Shown here one piece after another: positions 5,912 through 5,987 of a stretch of 5,987 nt of DNA (positions are counted from its first letter, which is position 1; each line of letters opens with the position of its first letter). The position numbers and the translations under genes are program-made. Under the pieces are notes generated by a model. It saw nothing but the letters and a program-made list of their open reading frames with translations, did no database searches and was not told where the DNA came from. Source of the stretch: Acidobacteriota bacterium (lineage in GTDB: Bacteria > Acidobacteriota > Terriglobia > Terriglobales > Acidobacteriaceae); the NCBI GenBank assembly GCA_025353435.1, contig JANXQR010000232.1:1-5987 (forward strand), read 5' to 3'.

Positions 5912-5987
5912 ACGTTTTCCTGGCTTCGTTTCTGGGTTGCCGGGCCAGGTTTCTGGAGTAGTCTGGTCCGCTTCTTGGCAGGACGAG
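5912..5987. other. Right edge, no gene called
   Basis: The last 76 nt hold an imperfect hairpin (CCTGGC 5919-5924 with GCCAGG 5944-5949, 19-nt loop) and a repeated TTTCTGG. A minus-strand frame entering from the right edge ends at 5908-5910 with a very basic tail. It could be the C-terminus of a convergent gene but is too short to judge. Confidence 0.3.

Overview
The window is bacterial chromosomal DNA with GC-rich, C-ending codons in the metabolic genes and Shine-Dalgarno sites ahead of most genes. The style of the aldehyde dehydrogenase and of the fucose-dehydrogenase-like SDR would fit a soil Acidobacterium or a similar heterotroph. That placement is an inference; no taxonomic marker is present.

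Layout: (1) Positions 1-1229, + strand: the C-terminal 408 residues of an NAD(P)+-dependent aldehyde dehydrogenase that resembles the lactaldehyde-dehydrogenase-like group. (2) 1338-1616, + strand: a small GNAT-fold protein of the YjdJ/NATD1 (Acetyltransf_CG) type. (3) 1617-1825: a convergent intergenic gap. (4) 1826-5046, - strand: a block read right to left. It holds a proposed 53-residue small gene, a 718-residue Cys- and Trp-rich protein of unknown function, a terminator-like hairpin, a DUF1360-type membrane protein, and a small protein beginning MSCCGQ whose start overlaps the DUF1360 gene. (5) 5126-5911, + strand: a complete SDR oxidoreductase that closely resembles L-fucose dehydrogenases. 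(6) 5912-5987: no supportable gene.

The two flanking enzymes could serve one purpose. L-fucose dehydrogenase starts oxidative deoxysugar breakdown, and one version of that pathway yields L-lactaldehyde, a substrate for this kind of aldehyde dehydrogenase. The central minus-strand block looks unrelated to sugar metabolism. It contains the least characterised material: the 718-residue protein with its possible small upstream partner, and the DUF1360/MSCCGQ pair, in which a 12-bp tandem repeat encodes part of one protein and leads into the ribosome-binding site of the next.
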